From: an archaeon
Lineage (GTDB): Archaea > Asgardarchaeota > Hermodarchaeia > Hermodarchaeales > Hermodarchaeaceae
Length of the DNA stretch: 19,133 bases
Direction: 5' to 3'
NCBI GenBank assembly: GCA_016550425.1
Contig: JABXGS010000198.1
Span: 1 to 19,133, forward strand
Shown here: positions 1 through 7,366 of the stretch, in pieces
How positions within the stretch are numbered: position 1 is the first letter of the stretch
Layout of the letters: each line of letters begins with the position of its first letter
Translations under genes and position numbers: made by a program
The notes under the pieces: generated by a model
What the model saw: only the letters and a program-made list of their open reading frames with translations
The model's database searches: none
Told to the model about the DNA's origin: nothing

Positions 1-519
1 AAAACAAGTCTTTTCAATGTATTAACGGGAGCAGAAAAGGAGGTGAGTGATCGTCCCTTTACGACGTTGGCGTCAAAGTGGTCTTTGGCTGGCAATCCTG
101 AGATGTTTTTTGTTGACACTATTGGCTTCGCCCTGGAGTTGGATCCCGAGCTGATTTCGGCGTTTCAATTGAATCTTGATGATATGCGGGGTGCGGACGT
201 TGTGTTGTTTGTCGTCGATGTTTCGGATTCGTTACAACTTATTCGGATGAAGCTGAGCAGTTCCTTGGGGATTCTCAAGGAGACGGGAATTGACATGTCA
301 CGGATATTACTTGTACTCAACAAAATTGACTTGGTGGAGCCTGAGCACGCTGAACAAGTAAGAGCGCTGGTTAATGATGCGTATGGGCGGCCTTTGGTAT
401 TTGTTTCTGCGCATACTGAAATGAATCTTGATAGTCTCCCCGATTGTATCCGCCAGTTATTCGAAAAGGAGGGTCCCAATCGCTCCTCTGATTTGAATGG
501 TTGGAAATCGAATTGTTGA
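1..519 (+). CDS. hflX: HflX-family GTPase, 3' part only
   Basis: The reading frame is open from base 1, so the gene begins left of the window and the GTG at 43 is internal. The first visible residues, KTSLFNVLTG, are the end of the P-loop (G1) and the following helix. Next come a switch I region (DRPFTTLA), G3 (DTIGF), G4 (NKID) and a G5-like SAH. The segment after G3, ending in the ADVVLFVVDVSD-type strand, is characteristic of HflX rather than Obg or Era. HflX proteins are ribosome-associated GTPases that, in bacteria, split stalled or stressed ribosomes; the archaeal role is less clear. The N-terminal glycine-rich HflX domain is outside the window. After the G domain there is only a short tail. 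The stop lies 35 bases before the lysyl-tRNA synthetase start, so the two may be co-transcribed. Confidence 0.85.
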   Translation, partial: KTSLFNVLTGAEKEVSDRPFTTLASKWSLAGNPEMFFVDTIGFALELDPELISAFQLNLDDMRGADVVLFVVDVSDSLQLIRMKLSSSLGILKETGIDMSRILLVLNKIDLVEPEHAEQVRALVNDAYGRPLVFVSAHTEMNLDSLPDCIRQLFEKEGPNRSSDLNGWKSNC

Positions 520-529
520 TAAAGTCTCA

Positions 530-542
530 CTCAATAATTGAG
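530..542. repeat. 13-bp perfect palindrome between hflX and lysS
   Basis: CTCAAT-A-ATTGAG is a perfect inverted repeat around a central A. It starts 11 bases after the hflX stop and ends 12 bases before the LysRS start. As RNA it could form only a 5-bp stem with a 3-base loop and has no following U-run, so an operator is as likely as a terminator. Function is unknown. Confidence 0.35.
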
Positions 543-554
543 CGGGTAGAATAG

Positions 555-2216
555 GTGACTTCGGTGCCAGAAGATGTGAAATATCAGCATTGGATCGATG
601 CTCTTGTTGAAGAAATAATCCAATATTGGGGCGTTGACGCTCCACAGCTATACTGTAGTTGCGGTCTCTCTGTTTCTGGTTTACAACATGTGGGTAGGCT
701 TCGAGGTGAAGTCACATTAGCGAATACAGTCATGCAGCAACTCAAAGACCGTGGCTACAAAACACGTCACACCATTGTCCGTTACACGAGTGATGAATGG
801 AAAGGGAAAGAAGAACAGCTCGCCCAATTTTCAGATATGAGTGAAGCCCGAGATCATATTGGCCGTCGGTTAATCGATGTCCCCGACCCTCAAGGTGAGT
901 TAGCAAGTTGGGTTGATCGCTATTGGTTGGACTTTGGTGACTATCTGGATTATTTCAGTCGTGATGCTCAGGTGTTTAGCACCCATGAAATTTACACTTT
1001 ACCTGAAATGCATGCTTTGGTGCGATTTACGATTAAACATCGCGAACAAGCACGAGAAACTATCAATAAATACCGGGCTCGAAATCCCTATCCGAAAAAT
1101 TGGTTCCCTATTGATGTTGTGTGTGAGCAGTGCCAGCACCTTAGCACAACGACGGTGGTGGATGTAGATTTAGATGCTTATACGGCGGACTACCAATGCG
1201 ATCATTGTGGTAACAAAGGAACCACCTCCATCATCAATGGGAAACTCTCGTGGCGACTTGAATGGGCGGCACTCTGGAAGGTACTCGCTGTTGCATTTGA
1301 GCCCTTTGGTAAAGATCATGCTACTCCTGGGGGATCCCGGGATAGTGCCAAAGAAATTGCTGAGAATTTCTATAACTTCAAACCCCCCGTGCCCTATGCG
1401 TATGAATGGGTTGGATTGATCGAAGAGGGTGTGGATAAAGGCGATATGGGAAGCTCTGACTTCAAGGGGTTCACTCCTAAGACCTGGGTCTCGGTGGCAT
1501 TAGGCGAAGCTCTCAGGTATCTGTACCTCAAAAATCGACCCATGAAACGGATTACGTTGGGCCTTGAGTATATTCCTACTTATATCGGACAATACGAACG
1601 TGCAGAGCGAGTCTATTATCAAATTGATCTTCCTAAAGCTCCAATCCAAGAAATCGCTGACATTAAACGGAGTTATGAATTAGCAAACCTTGATTCTCTC
1701 CCTGATGAAGCCCCTCTCCAAGTCCCCTATCTTCACGCGGTCCTTTTAACACAAATTATCCCAGAAGAAAACCTTCCCGAGGTAGCTATTGAAAAACTGC
1801 AAAGTAGTGATATCATTCCAGGAGCTCTAACCAAGAATCAGCAGAATGCAATTGCGGAACGACTTAGCCGGGCTAAGACATGGGTTACCCAATATGCTCC
1901 TAAATCCTATCACGTTATCACTTTATCCATTCCGCCAAAAGGATTGAACCAGTCAATTCCATCTGAACTTCGGGCCTTCTACCAGCAGCTCTATGATTTA
2001 CTTAATCCACAAGAATGGACTGAAAAGGCAATCACCAATGCGATGAAACAGTTAACCCAATCGATGTCCAAGCAAAAACAACGCGCCTTTTTCCGCTATT
2101 TATACAAAGCTTTCTTCGGTACTGATAGTGGTCCTCGGATTTCTGCATATTTTGCCTTTACAGACTCCTCACTGGTTAAGTCTCGGCTTCAATATCTTTC
2201 AAATCCCCAGATATGA
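555..2216 (+). CDS. lysS: Lysyl-tRNA synthetase, class I (archaeal type)
   Basis: This 553-residue protein is a class I LysRS, which charges tRNA-Lys in the cytoplasm and is unrelated to class II LysRS. The HIGH-like signature is SGLQHVGRLRG at residues 41-51. Other family landmarks are FEPFGKDHATPGGS in the active-site region, YEWVGL, and a C-terminal FRYLYKAFFG...GPRISAYFA block typical of the helical anticodon-binding region. Cysteines 190, 193, 215 and 218 form a CxxC...CxxC zinc site inside the catalytic domain. The KMSKS loop is unusual: DMGSSDFKG (297-305) lacks the first lysine. The GTG at 555 gives the longest form. A GTG at 564 has a better Shine-Dalgarno (AGGTGA at 553-558, 5-base spacing) and may be the true start, costing only three residues. 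Length is slightly above the usual 500-530. Confidence 0.95.
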   Translation: MTSVPEDVKYQHWIDALVEEIIQYWGVDAPQLYCSCGLSVSGLQHVGRLRGEVTLANTVMQQLKDRGYKTRHTIVRYTSDEWKGKEEQLAQFSDMSEARDHIGRRLIDVPDPQGELASWVDRYWLDFGDYLDYFSRDAQVFSTHEIYTLPEMHALVRFTIKHREQARETINKYRARNPYPKNWFPIDVVCEQCQHLSTTTVVDVDLDAYTADYQCDHCGNKGTTSIINGKLSWRLEWAALWKVLAVAFEPFGKDHATPGGSRDSAKEIAENFYNFKPPVPYAYEWVGLIEEGVDKGDMGSSDFKGFTPKTWVSVALGEALRYLYLKNRPMKRITLGLEYIPTYIGQYERAERVYYQIDLPKAPIQEIADIKRSYELANLDSLPDEAPLQVPYLHAVLLTQIIPEENLPEVAIEKLQSSDIIPGALTKNQQNAIAERLSRAKTWVTQYAPKSYHVITLSIPPKGLNQSIPSELRAFYQQLYDLLNPQEWTEKAITNAMKQLTQSMSKQKQRAFFRYLYKAFFGTDSGPRISAYFAFTDSSLVKSRLQYLSNPQI

Positions 2217-2260
2217 GAGGTCATTAAACCAAACCTTCTTTCCACAAATAAGACGCAACC

Positions 2261-2268
2261 TATATATG
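2261..2268 (+). promoter_or_regulatory. TATA-like box upstream of the 90-residue protein
   Basis: TATATATG lies about 56 bases before the ATG at 2324, after the end of lysS. It fits an archaeal promoter element with a leader of about 30 bases containing a GGAGAG Shine-Dalgarno. Only the sequence match supports it. Confidence 0.35.
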
Positions 2269-2323
2269 CTCAAATCTCCAAAGTCAGTTCTATCTCTTAC
2301 TCGGATAACGGAGAGAAGAAACC

Positions 2324-2596
2324 ATGTCAAAACCTGCAGTTAGTGCATTCCGACAAGCAGTCTACAATGAAGCGAAAGCACTTAAGATCCCAATTGTGGA
2401 TGAACGAGCCATTGACAAGCTCGGTATCAATAAAGGCTCTGTCGGTGGAACGGTTGAGATGAAGTACCGTGATGGCGAGGAAACAAAGATCAAAACCTTT
2501 CTGGCAGTAGCCAAATACCATCATGCGCTAGTGATTTACAAGGATGAGATGTTTTACATACTCGCCAGTAACACTATTTGGCGCTTGTCAACTTAG
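2324..2596 (+). CDS. Small uncharacterised protein (90 aa)
   Basis: I do not recognise this family. The ATG at 2324 is preceded by GGAGAG at good spacing, and the frame ends at a TAG. The protein is mixed charged and hydrophobic with no signal peptide or membrane helix. An N-terminal helix-like part (residues 1-35, including FRQAVYNEAKAL) precedes a beta-rich part with alternating hydrophobics (EMKYRDGEETKIKTFLAVAKYHHALVIY, given here only as positions 44-72 in composition). The end, FYILASNTIWRL, looks like a final strand. A small nucleic-acid- or ligand-binding beta fold is possible but unproven. It sits alone, with its own TATA-like box, between lysS and a convergent gene. Confidence 0.7.
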   Translation: MSKPAVSAFRQAVYNEAKALKIPIVDERAIDKLGINKGSVGGTVEMKYRDGEETKIKTFLAVAKYHHALVIYKDEMFYILASNTIWRLST

Positions 2597-2675
2597 GGTT
2601 CCATGTTTCATGTAACCCTCTCCTCTCATTTTGTTCCCCTCCTCGCATCGATGTAGTCGTGAATATCGATATAGC

Positions 2676-2714
2676 ATGGAAATAGAGTTGGCACTATGCT
2701 TTCTGAATTTCCAT
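2676..2714. repeat. Inverted repeat between convergent genes
   Basis: ATGGAAAT (2676-2683) and ATTTCCAT (2707-2714) are perfect 8-bp arms around 23 bases. A second pair, AGCAT (2673-2677) and ATGCT (2696-2700), overlaps it, so two alternative stems are possible. The location, between two converging genes, suggests a transcript-end structure, but there is no strong oligo-T next to it. Confidence 0.3.
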
Positions 2715-2741
2715 AGAGTATAACAGCGAGAATCCGGTGGT

Positions 2742-3365
2742 TTAGGTCTCGAAGATTTCTTTGATCCGCTTGATTTCTGCCATCATTTCATTCCGAAGAC
2801 CTGCAATTCCAGGAGTGGGGGCAGCCACTGCAGGGGCTGCAACAGGAGTAGCGGCAGGAGGTGGACTAGTAGTACCTGCAGGAGGTGCACTCGGTGGGGA
2901 AGTTGGTGGCGCTTTTGGTGGTCCAGCAGCTGGTGCTTTGGGGGGTCCGGTAGGTGGTCCAGTTGGTGGTGCACTTGGTGGTTCAGCTGCGGGCAGGGCT
3001 GTAGGTGGGATTTCTGCAGGGGCTTTAGGTACCGCTGCAGCTGTAACTTCACCTAAAAGAATGGATTCAGCATCACCGCCGGCTTCGGCCGTGGCAATGG
3101 AGGCTGAATCGCCTTCAAGAAAATCGAAAATTGCATCTGATGAGGGGCCGCCTGTGCTAATTTCGGCTGCCATCAATGGTGTGCTGGCTGCGCTCATAGG
3201 TGTAACTTGCGCACTCTTCAAATCGCTACGAATCTTATTGAGGCTTTTTTGAAACTCAGTAACTTGTTTAGCAACAGTGTTAAGTGCATCGGCTAAATCG
3301 TTGACGGCTTTTGATAGGAATTCAGATACACGAATCAATATGGCTTCTTTGTCTGAGCCTGACAT
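2742..3365 (-). CDS. Proline/alanine-rich coiled-coil protein (207 aa)
   Basis: I do not recognise a named family. Residues 5-52 are strongly helical with heptad-like hydrophobics (RVSEFLSKAVNDLADALN) and probably form a coiled coil. Residues 75-107 are acidic (IFDFLEGDSAS). Residues 113-185 are a low-complexity Pro/Ala/Thr segment with PPTGPPTGPPKAP-type near repeats and a PPP. Residues 187-207 form a second charged amphipathic helix (RNEMMAEIKRIKEIFE). There is no signal peptide or membrane segment. This is a plausible cytoplasmic scaffold: two helical ends joined by a stiff or disordered linker. Proline-rich linkers also serve as ligands for proline-binding domains, which is speculation here. 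It lies 80 bases downstream of the Nudix gene on the same strand. The opposite strand is also open in this GC-skewed stretch, but that frame reads as Gly/Ala repeats and is a shadow. Confidence 0.8.
   Translation of the reverse strand: MSGSDKEAILIRVSEFLSKAVNDLADALNTVAKQVTEFQKSLNKIRSDLKSAQVTPMSAASTPLMAAEISTGGPSSDAIFDFLEGDSASIATAEAGGDAESILLGEVTAAAVPKAPAEIPPTALPAAEPPSAPPTGPPTGPPKAPAAGPPKAPPTSPPSAPPAGTTSPPPAATPVAAPAVAAPTPGIAGLRNEMMAEIKRIKEIFET
2811..3029. repeat. Degenerate GGTGGT/GGTCC tract encoding the Pro-rich linker
   Basis: On the plus strand this stretch is built from repeated GGTGGT, GGTCC and GGTGC units. On the minus strand these give Pro-Pro, Gly-Pro and Ala-Pro steps. It is an internal low-complexity part of the coiled-coil protein gene rather than a separate element, and its length may vary between strains. 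Confidence 0.6.
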
Positions 3366-3423
3366 TCTTGCTACACCCCGTCATCTGCAGCGTGGGGTAC
3401 TGCAAGCTAGGATGTAATAGGCT

Positions 3424-3434
3424 TACATATAAAC
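3424..3434 (-). promoter_or_regulatory. TATA-like box upstream of the proline-rich protein gene
   Basis: Read on the minus strand this is GTTTATATGTA, about 60 bases before the ATG at 3365 and just downstream of the Nudix stop. It suggests that the proline-rich gene has its own promoter. Support is only the sequence match. Confidence 0.3.
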
Positions 3435-3445
3435 TTTGTTGAGTC

Positions 3446-3904
3446 CTATTCGTCAACTGAGCCAGTTTTGCGGTCCTCTCCACTCTGGAAGGCTCCAGAC
3501 GCTTCAAGAATTTTAAGATGATCAAAAGCTAGTTGCTTCGGGATGTCAAAAAATGATTTCACACTAAGTGCGTCGCTATTAGCATGTAAAGTGCCACTTT
3601 TAATTTGCACAAGAAAAGCGATGCTTATCACATGACCTCGGGGGTCACGTGCCGGATTAGAAAAAACTCCAATCAATTTAGTGGGTTCGACAACCAGGCC
3701 GGTCTCTTCTTCTACTTCACGAATAAGTGCTTCCTCAACGGTTTCTCCGATTTCCACCATACCTCCCGGTAATGCCCAATATCCTTGAAAGGGAGGATAT
3801 CGACGTTGGACCAACACTATGCCGTGGTCTGCTTGTTGGATGACGGCATCCACGGCTACAAGTGGTGATTCTTGACGTTTCTTCTTATCATTAGAGTTGG
3901 CCAT
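3446..3904 (-). CDS. Nudix hydrolase, ADP-ribose pyrophosphatase-like
   Basis: A complete Nudix box spans residues 48-70: G, then E54, then REVEEETGL (R62, E63, E66, E67, G69). These glutamates bind the metal that drives hydrolysis of a nucleoside diphosphate linked to another moiety. The motif LPGGMVE precedes it, and QRRYPPFQGYWALPGG matches the ADP-ribose/NADH-type branch, so an ADP-ribose or oxidised-nucleotide clean-up role is likely. Substrate cannot be assigned. At 152 residues it has typical length for a stand-alone Nudix enzyme and no membrane segment. The ATG at 3904 has an AGGAG about 11 bases upstream. It is transcribed away from the zinc-ribbon membrane protein gene and towards the proline-rich protein gene. 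Confidence 0.9.
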   Translation of the reverse strand: MANSNDKKKRQESPLVAVDAVIQQADHGIVLVQRRYPPFQGYWALPGGMVEIGETVEEALIREVEEETGLVVEPTKLIGVFSNPARDPRGHVISIAFLVQIKSGTLHANSDALSVKSFFDIPKQLAFDHLKILEASGAFQSGEDRKTGSVDE

Positions 3905-3982
3905 CTCAATTCTTCTCCTATTAAGTGAGGTGCGGCTTCGGAAGTCTTAAAAGCCTTTGTTTATAACGCCATTCGGACGACA

Positions 3983-4477
3983 ATGACCGTAGAACCATGG
4001 CAAGAACCTAAACCCACAATTGATCAGCTTCGTAGATTGGTAAATCGAATTAAGTCCTATGCGCGGACCAGTCGCTTCATGGGCTACTTCTCTACTGCCA
4101 TTCTGATTGCTTTGATGCTACAATTAGGGATTCTTGTTTATACCCAATTTCTCTTCTTTCTATGGAGCACTGAACCGCTCTTCCTTCCTAGTTGGTTCTA
4201 TTATGTCATGTTCATAACATTTGCATTATCCATGGTTGTATATGGAGTAGCGGGCACAGTGAATAGTCGTCTCAATCGATACATCCTTGAATACAAGAAG
4301 ATCGGTGTCGTGGTGCAGCTTCGATGTCAGGAATGCAACCGAACCAGAGAACGGGTCTGGGAACAAGATGACTTCATTTTCAAAAAAGAAGGTGAATGTG
4401 CCTGCGGTGGTTCGGAATACATCTCCCAAATGTATATCATGCCACTCCCGCTAAAGGATGATCAGAAGGATATCTAG
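3983..4477 (+). CDS. Two-helix membrane protein with C-terminal zinc ribbon (164 aa)
   Basis: No named family is recognised. A basic cytoplasmic-looking N-terminus (residues 1-33) is followed by two hydrophobic helices at about 36-60 and 71-92. A soluble tail after that holds CQEC at 115-118 and CAC at 139-141 (C115, C118, C139, C141), a treble-clef or zinc-ribbon-like metal site. Both ends should face the same side of the membrane, probably the cytoplasm because metal ribbons are rare outside. Such proteins may anchor or sense a partner, but the sequence does not say which. It is divergent from the Nudix gene with 78 bases between the starts, and convergent with AlaRS. Confidence 0.75.
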   Translation: MTVEPWQEPKPTIDQLRRLVNRIKSYARTSRFMGYFSTAILIALMLQLGILVYTQFLFFLWSTEPLFLPSWFYYVMFITFALSMVVYGVAGTVNSRLNRYILEYKKIGVVVQLRCQECNRTRERVWEQDDFIFKKEGECACGGSEYISQMYIMPLPLKDDQKDI

Positions 4478-4522
4478 CACGTTTTGTAACGAAAATCTCC
4501 TTTACCTAGAGAGTCATTTCAA

Positions 4523-6301
4523 TTAGGGTTCAACAATAGCCCGTAATCGAAGAGTATCAGCACCAATACGTTTTTGCTTGGTTATTGTAAATTTTCCCAG
4601 TTCGCCAGTATGAGAAACGTGGGGACCACTACAAATTTCTTTGGACACGTTTCCCACCGAATAGACCTTTACCTGTTCGCCATACTTTTCACCAAAGAAT
4701 CCCAACGCTCCCGCCTTCCGCGCCTCTTTCGGGGACATCATTTCGAAACTTATGGGTAAATCGCGCTTTATGATTTCATTAACCCATGTTTCCACTTGCT
4801 TGAGTTCTTCCGGAGTTAGTTTACGATTCAATTGCACATCAAGACGTAACCGTTCGTTAGTGATGTTGCTCCCTTTCTGGTAAACCGAAGTTCCTACAAA
4901 CTTTTGAAGTGCAGCATGGAGCAAATGGGTCGCTGTATGCAAGCGAATGACTTCGTCGGAGTGGTCTGCTAGCCCGCTCGCGAATTTTTGTTGTGTGGCA
5001 TCTCGGGAAATTTGTCTGTGCCGTTCGAACTCTTTTCGGAATTCTTCTAAATCGACTTTCTGGCCATTTTCTTCAGCGATTTGAACAGTCATTTCAGTGG
5101 GGAAACCATATGTAGCAAAGAGCGTGAACGCATCTTTTCCTGTTAACACTCCTTTCTCTTTGAGAATTTTTTCTGCGATGCGAAGCCCTCTACGAAGGGT
5201 TTTCCGGAACCGTTTTTCTTCTTTTTCAATTTGAATCAGAATATGCTTTTGATTTCGGTGAAGTTCATCGTATTCATCCGCGAGACACTCGATAACCGCA
5301 GGAATCAATTTTGTCAGAAAGAATTGATCAATTCCCAGCTGTAATCCCTTACGAATAGCGACTCGTAGTAATCGTCGAATTACGTAGCCACGTTCCACAT
5401 TAGACGGTACAAGTCCCTGGTCGTCTGCTAGGGCCATGGCTGCGGAACGGATATGGTCTGCGATGATTCTAATCGTCTTTTGCTCCTTTGCTGAAGGATT
5501 TTGAATCTGGGCGAGTTCTTTTATTTTCTCCACAATAGGTCTGAAGACATCTGTTTCATACACGCTAGGAAGTTGGTTTATAGCCTGCAAGGCACGTTCT
5601 AGGCCCATACCTGTGTCTATATTCTTCTTCTTGAGAGGTGTTAGTGTTCCATCTTCTGCACGGTCATAAGACATGAAAACAAGATTCCAAATTTCGACGT
5701 ATTTCCCGCATCCACAACCGGGACGACATGTCTTTGAACAACTTGGTTCGAGGGTATCGACAAAAATTTCGGTATCAGGTCCTTGGGGTCCGGTATCACC
5801 TAGAGCCCACCAATTCTCCTTGTAAGATAGATAGTGGATGTGGTCACGTGCAATTCCGAGATTTTCCCAAGCATGTGCTGCCTCTTCATCAGCGGAAACT
5901 TGGCTATCTCCTTCAAAGACGGTCACGTGCAAGTATTCTTTTTCGAGTCCAAGTCCCTCTTGAGGGTCAAGGAGGAATTCCGTTGCCATTTCAATGGCTC
6001 CTTGCTTCCAATAGTCACCCAATGACCAGTTACCTAACATCTCAAAGAAAGTGAGGTGAAAGGTGTCTCCGACTTCATCGATATCGTCGGTTCTGATACA
6101 TTTTTGCACATTGACGAGGCGATTGCCATCTGGGTGTCGTTGACCTAACAAATAGGGCACTAACGGTTGCATTCCCGCACTTTGGAAGAGAACAGTGGGA
6201 TCTAGTTGTGGAATCAACGAAGCGGATGGAATGATTGCATGACCTCGCTTTTGGAAAAATCGTAGGTACCGTTTTCGAAGCTCTGACGCTACCATTCGCA
6301 T
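4523..6301 (-). CDS. alaS: Alanyl-tRNA synthetase, short bacterial/CPR-like form
   Basis: It charges tRNA-Ala with alanine and carries the editing domain that clears Ser/Gly mischarging. Class II core: motif 1 region SLIPQLDPTVLFQSAGM (28-44), motif 2 FHLTFFEMLGNWSLGDY (81-97), and NIDTGMGLERAL near 230 as motif 3. A cysteine cluster (CSKTCRPGCGCGKYVEIWN) precedes it. The editing site is complete: HTATH (H455, H459) and C557-x3-H561. The protein stops right after that domain, so at 592 residues it lacks the oligomerisation/DHHA1 C-Ala region that brings other AlaRS to about 850-900. The wording of the motifs (GNWSLGDY, RPGCxCGKYVEIWN, LVNVQKCIRT) resembles Patescibacteria/CPR enzymes rather than archaeal AlaRS, suggesting horizontal transfer. 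The ATG at 6301 has GAGGAAG 6 bases upstream; M3 is an alternative start. Confidence 0.93.
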   Translation of the reverse strand: MRMVASELRKRYLRFFQKRGHAIIPSASLIPQLDPTVLFQSAGMQPLVPYLLGQRHPDGNRLVNVQKCIRTDDIDEVGDTFHLTFFEMLGNWSLGDYWKQGAIEMATEFLLDPQEGLGLEKEYLHVTVFEGDSQVSADEEAAHAWENLGIARDHIHYLSYKENWWALGDTGPQGPDTEIFVDTLEPSCSKTCRPGCGCGKYVEIWNLVFMSYDRAEDGTLTPLKKKNIDTGMGLERALQAINQLPSVYETDVFRPIVEKIKELAQIQNPSAKEQKTIRIIADHIRSAAMALADDQGLVPSNVERGYVIRRLLRVAIRKGLQLGIDQFFLTKLIPAVIECLADEYDELHRNQKHILIQIEKEEKRFRKTLRRGLRIAEKILKEKGVLTGKDAFTLFATYGFPTEMTVQIAEENGQKVDLEEFRKEFERHRQISRDATQQKFASGLADHSDEVIRLHTATHLLHAALQKFVGTSVYQKGSNITNERLRLDVQLNRKLTPEELKQVETWVNEIIKRDLPISFEMMSPKEARKAGALGFFGEKYGEQVKVYSVGNVSKEICSGPHVSHTGELGKFTITKQKRIGADTLRLRAIVEP

Positions 6302-6417
6302 AATTAACTTCCTCGGTCATTATACATGATTATGACTATTTTCTTGGAGTCAAGAATAGCCTGTTCCTTAACTTTGTAATGGTTTGAATGAGATAATCCT
6401 CTTTAATTATTTGGCTA

Positions 6418-6735
6418 TTAGCGGCGCGTCCATTTCACAGCTTCATCATAACCTGACCATCGGGTTCGACGGCTAGCAATCCAGGAAAGAACCAAGATTA
6501 CAAAAATACCAGGAAGTGCGAGCCAGATAAGTTCAAGAATTGCATCAATCGGAGATTGAATCGTTTCAGAAGCAACGATGCGGAAATCTGTGAAGCTAGT
6601 GAAAAATGGCGAAGCCGAGCCCATCATGTTGTGGACTAGGACGGGCAATAGCATAACCGTTATTCCTACACAAATACCAGCGATAAGATAGATTCCTCGT
6701 CGCCAATATCGTTTCTTGGGCTCGCGTTTGGACAC
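6418..6735 (-). CDS. Small two-helix membrane protein (105 aa)
   Basis: This protein is not recognised. A strongly basic N-terminus (SKREPKKRYWRR) leads into a hydrophobic helix at about 13-34. A polar loop of about 40 residues and a second helix at about 68-87 follow, and the C-terminus is basic (RRTRW...KWTRR). The positive ends should both sit in the cytoplasm, with the loop outside. Start is GTG at 6735 with AAGGTGA 8 bases upstream. It lies 60 bases downstream of the winged-helix membrane protein on the same strand and may be co-expressed with it, perhaps as a partner in the membrane. AlaRS begins 116 bases further on. Confidence 0.7.
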   Translation of the reverse strand: MSKREPKKRYWRRGIYLIAGICVGITVMLLPVLVHNMMGSASPFFTSFTDFRIVASETIQSPIDAILELIWLALPGIFVILVLSWIASRRTRWSGYDEAVKWTRR

Positions 6736-6795
6736 TTTATTTCACCTTTCTTAGGGGTTTACTTCCATATTAGACTACAGTTTAGAACACTCTTC

Positions 6796-7251
6796 TCATG
6801 GACGTGTTTTATACGCACGCCAGGTTTCAAACCATAACAAGGCTGAAGCACTTCCTCCAAAGAGCCAAGCTGCAAGATTTCCAAATGTCAAATGCTGCGG
6901 ATATACTATTAGGAAGATGATAAGCGCGGTTGAAAAAAATGCCGCATAGAATAGGTGCCGTGGCAGAGCTCGATGACCCACCCAGATAAACTGTTTCAGA
7001 ACGCCGACTTGCACCACCTCTTCCACCATGTACTCTCCACGCTCACGGCGTACCAATCCCAGCTCAGTTAATTTGTCTAAGTGATATGCTGCAAGGCTCG
7101 GGGAAGATAAGCTCAGCTTCCGTTGTAATTCACGGGGACCTACGGGCTCTCTCGCGGATAAAAGCTCGAAATATACGCGGAGTGTTCTTCCGCGCAGTTC
7201 AGATTCTAAATCGAGCTTTCGACTCCGTTTTTGATCTGCTTCTTGGCTCAA
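6796..7251 (-). CDS. Winged-helix regulator with C-terminal membrane helices (151 aa)
   Basis: Residues about 18-80 form an ArsR/MarR-like winged helix: LRVYFELLSAREPVGPRELQ, then the recognition-helix region SLSSPSLAAYHLDKLTELGLV, then a wing (RRERGEYMVEE). Residues about 100-117 and 122-142 are hydrophobic helices, so the DNA-binding head is probably tethered to the membrane. This layout is common in archaea and suggests a one-component sensor; the signal is unknown. Start is TTG at 7251, since an in-frame stop lies just upstream and no ATG fits; no clear Shine-Dalgarno was seen. It is divergent from the ICMT-like gene, and an inverted repeat in the shared upstream region (7344-7364) is a candidate operator. 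Confidence 0.82.
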   Translation of the reverse strand: MSQEADQKRSRKLDLESELRGRTLRVYFELLSAREPVGPRELQRKLSLSSPSLAAYHLDKLTELGLVRRERGEYMVEEVVQVGVLKQFIWVGHRALPRHLFYAAFFSTALIIFLIVYPQHLTFGNLAAWLFGGSASALLWFETWRAYKTRP

Positions 7252-7343
7252 CGCAATTCACTCTCAGTTGAATGGTTAGAGAATGTCTAACAATTATCTT
7301 CTCGAACTTGCTCATTAATAATCAGGTTTCGGCTATCAATATT

Positions 7344-7364
7344 CAGACCGTAAAATTTGGTCTG
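7344..7364. promoter_or_regulatory. Operator-like inverted repeat between divergent genes
   Basis: CAGACC (7344-7349) and GGTCTG (7359-7364) are perfect 6-bp arms around 9 A/T-rich bases, giving about one to two helical turns between half-site centres. It sits 93 bases upstream of the winged-helix start and just before a TATA-like element for the plus strand. Binding by the neighbouring regulator is inference. Confidence 0.45.
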
Positions 7365-7366
7365 TT

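Noticed and set aside
2761..3252. Long plus-strand frame (163 codons) opposite the proline-rich gene
   Set aside because: It reads as Gly/Ala-rich low complexity, the expected mirror of Pro/Ala codons, and has no start signal or family likeness. The minus frame has a helical, charged composition at both ends.
6319..6353. Bacterial-type promoter before AlaRS (TTGACT and TATAAT on the minus strand)
   Set aside because: The two boxes are 23 bases apart, not 16-18, so they do not form a sigma-70 promoter. The TATAAT part may still act as an archaeal element.
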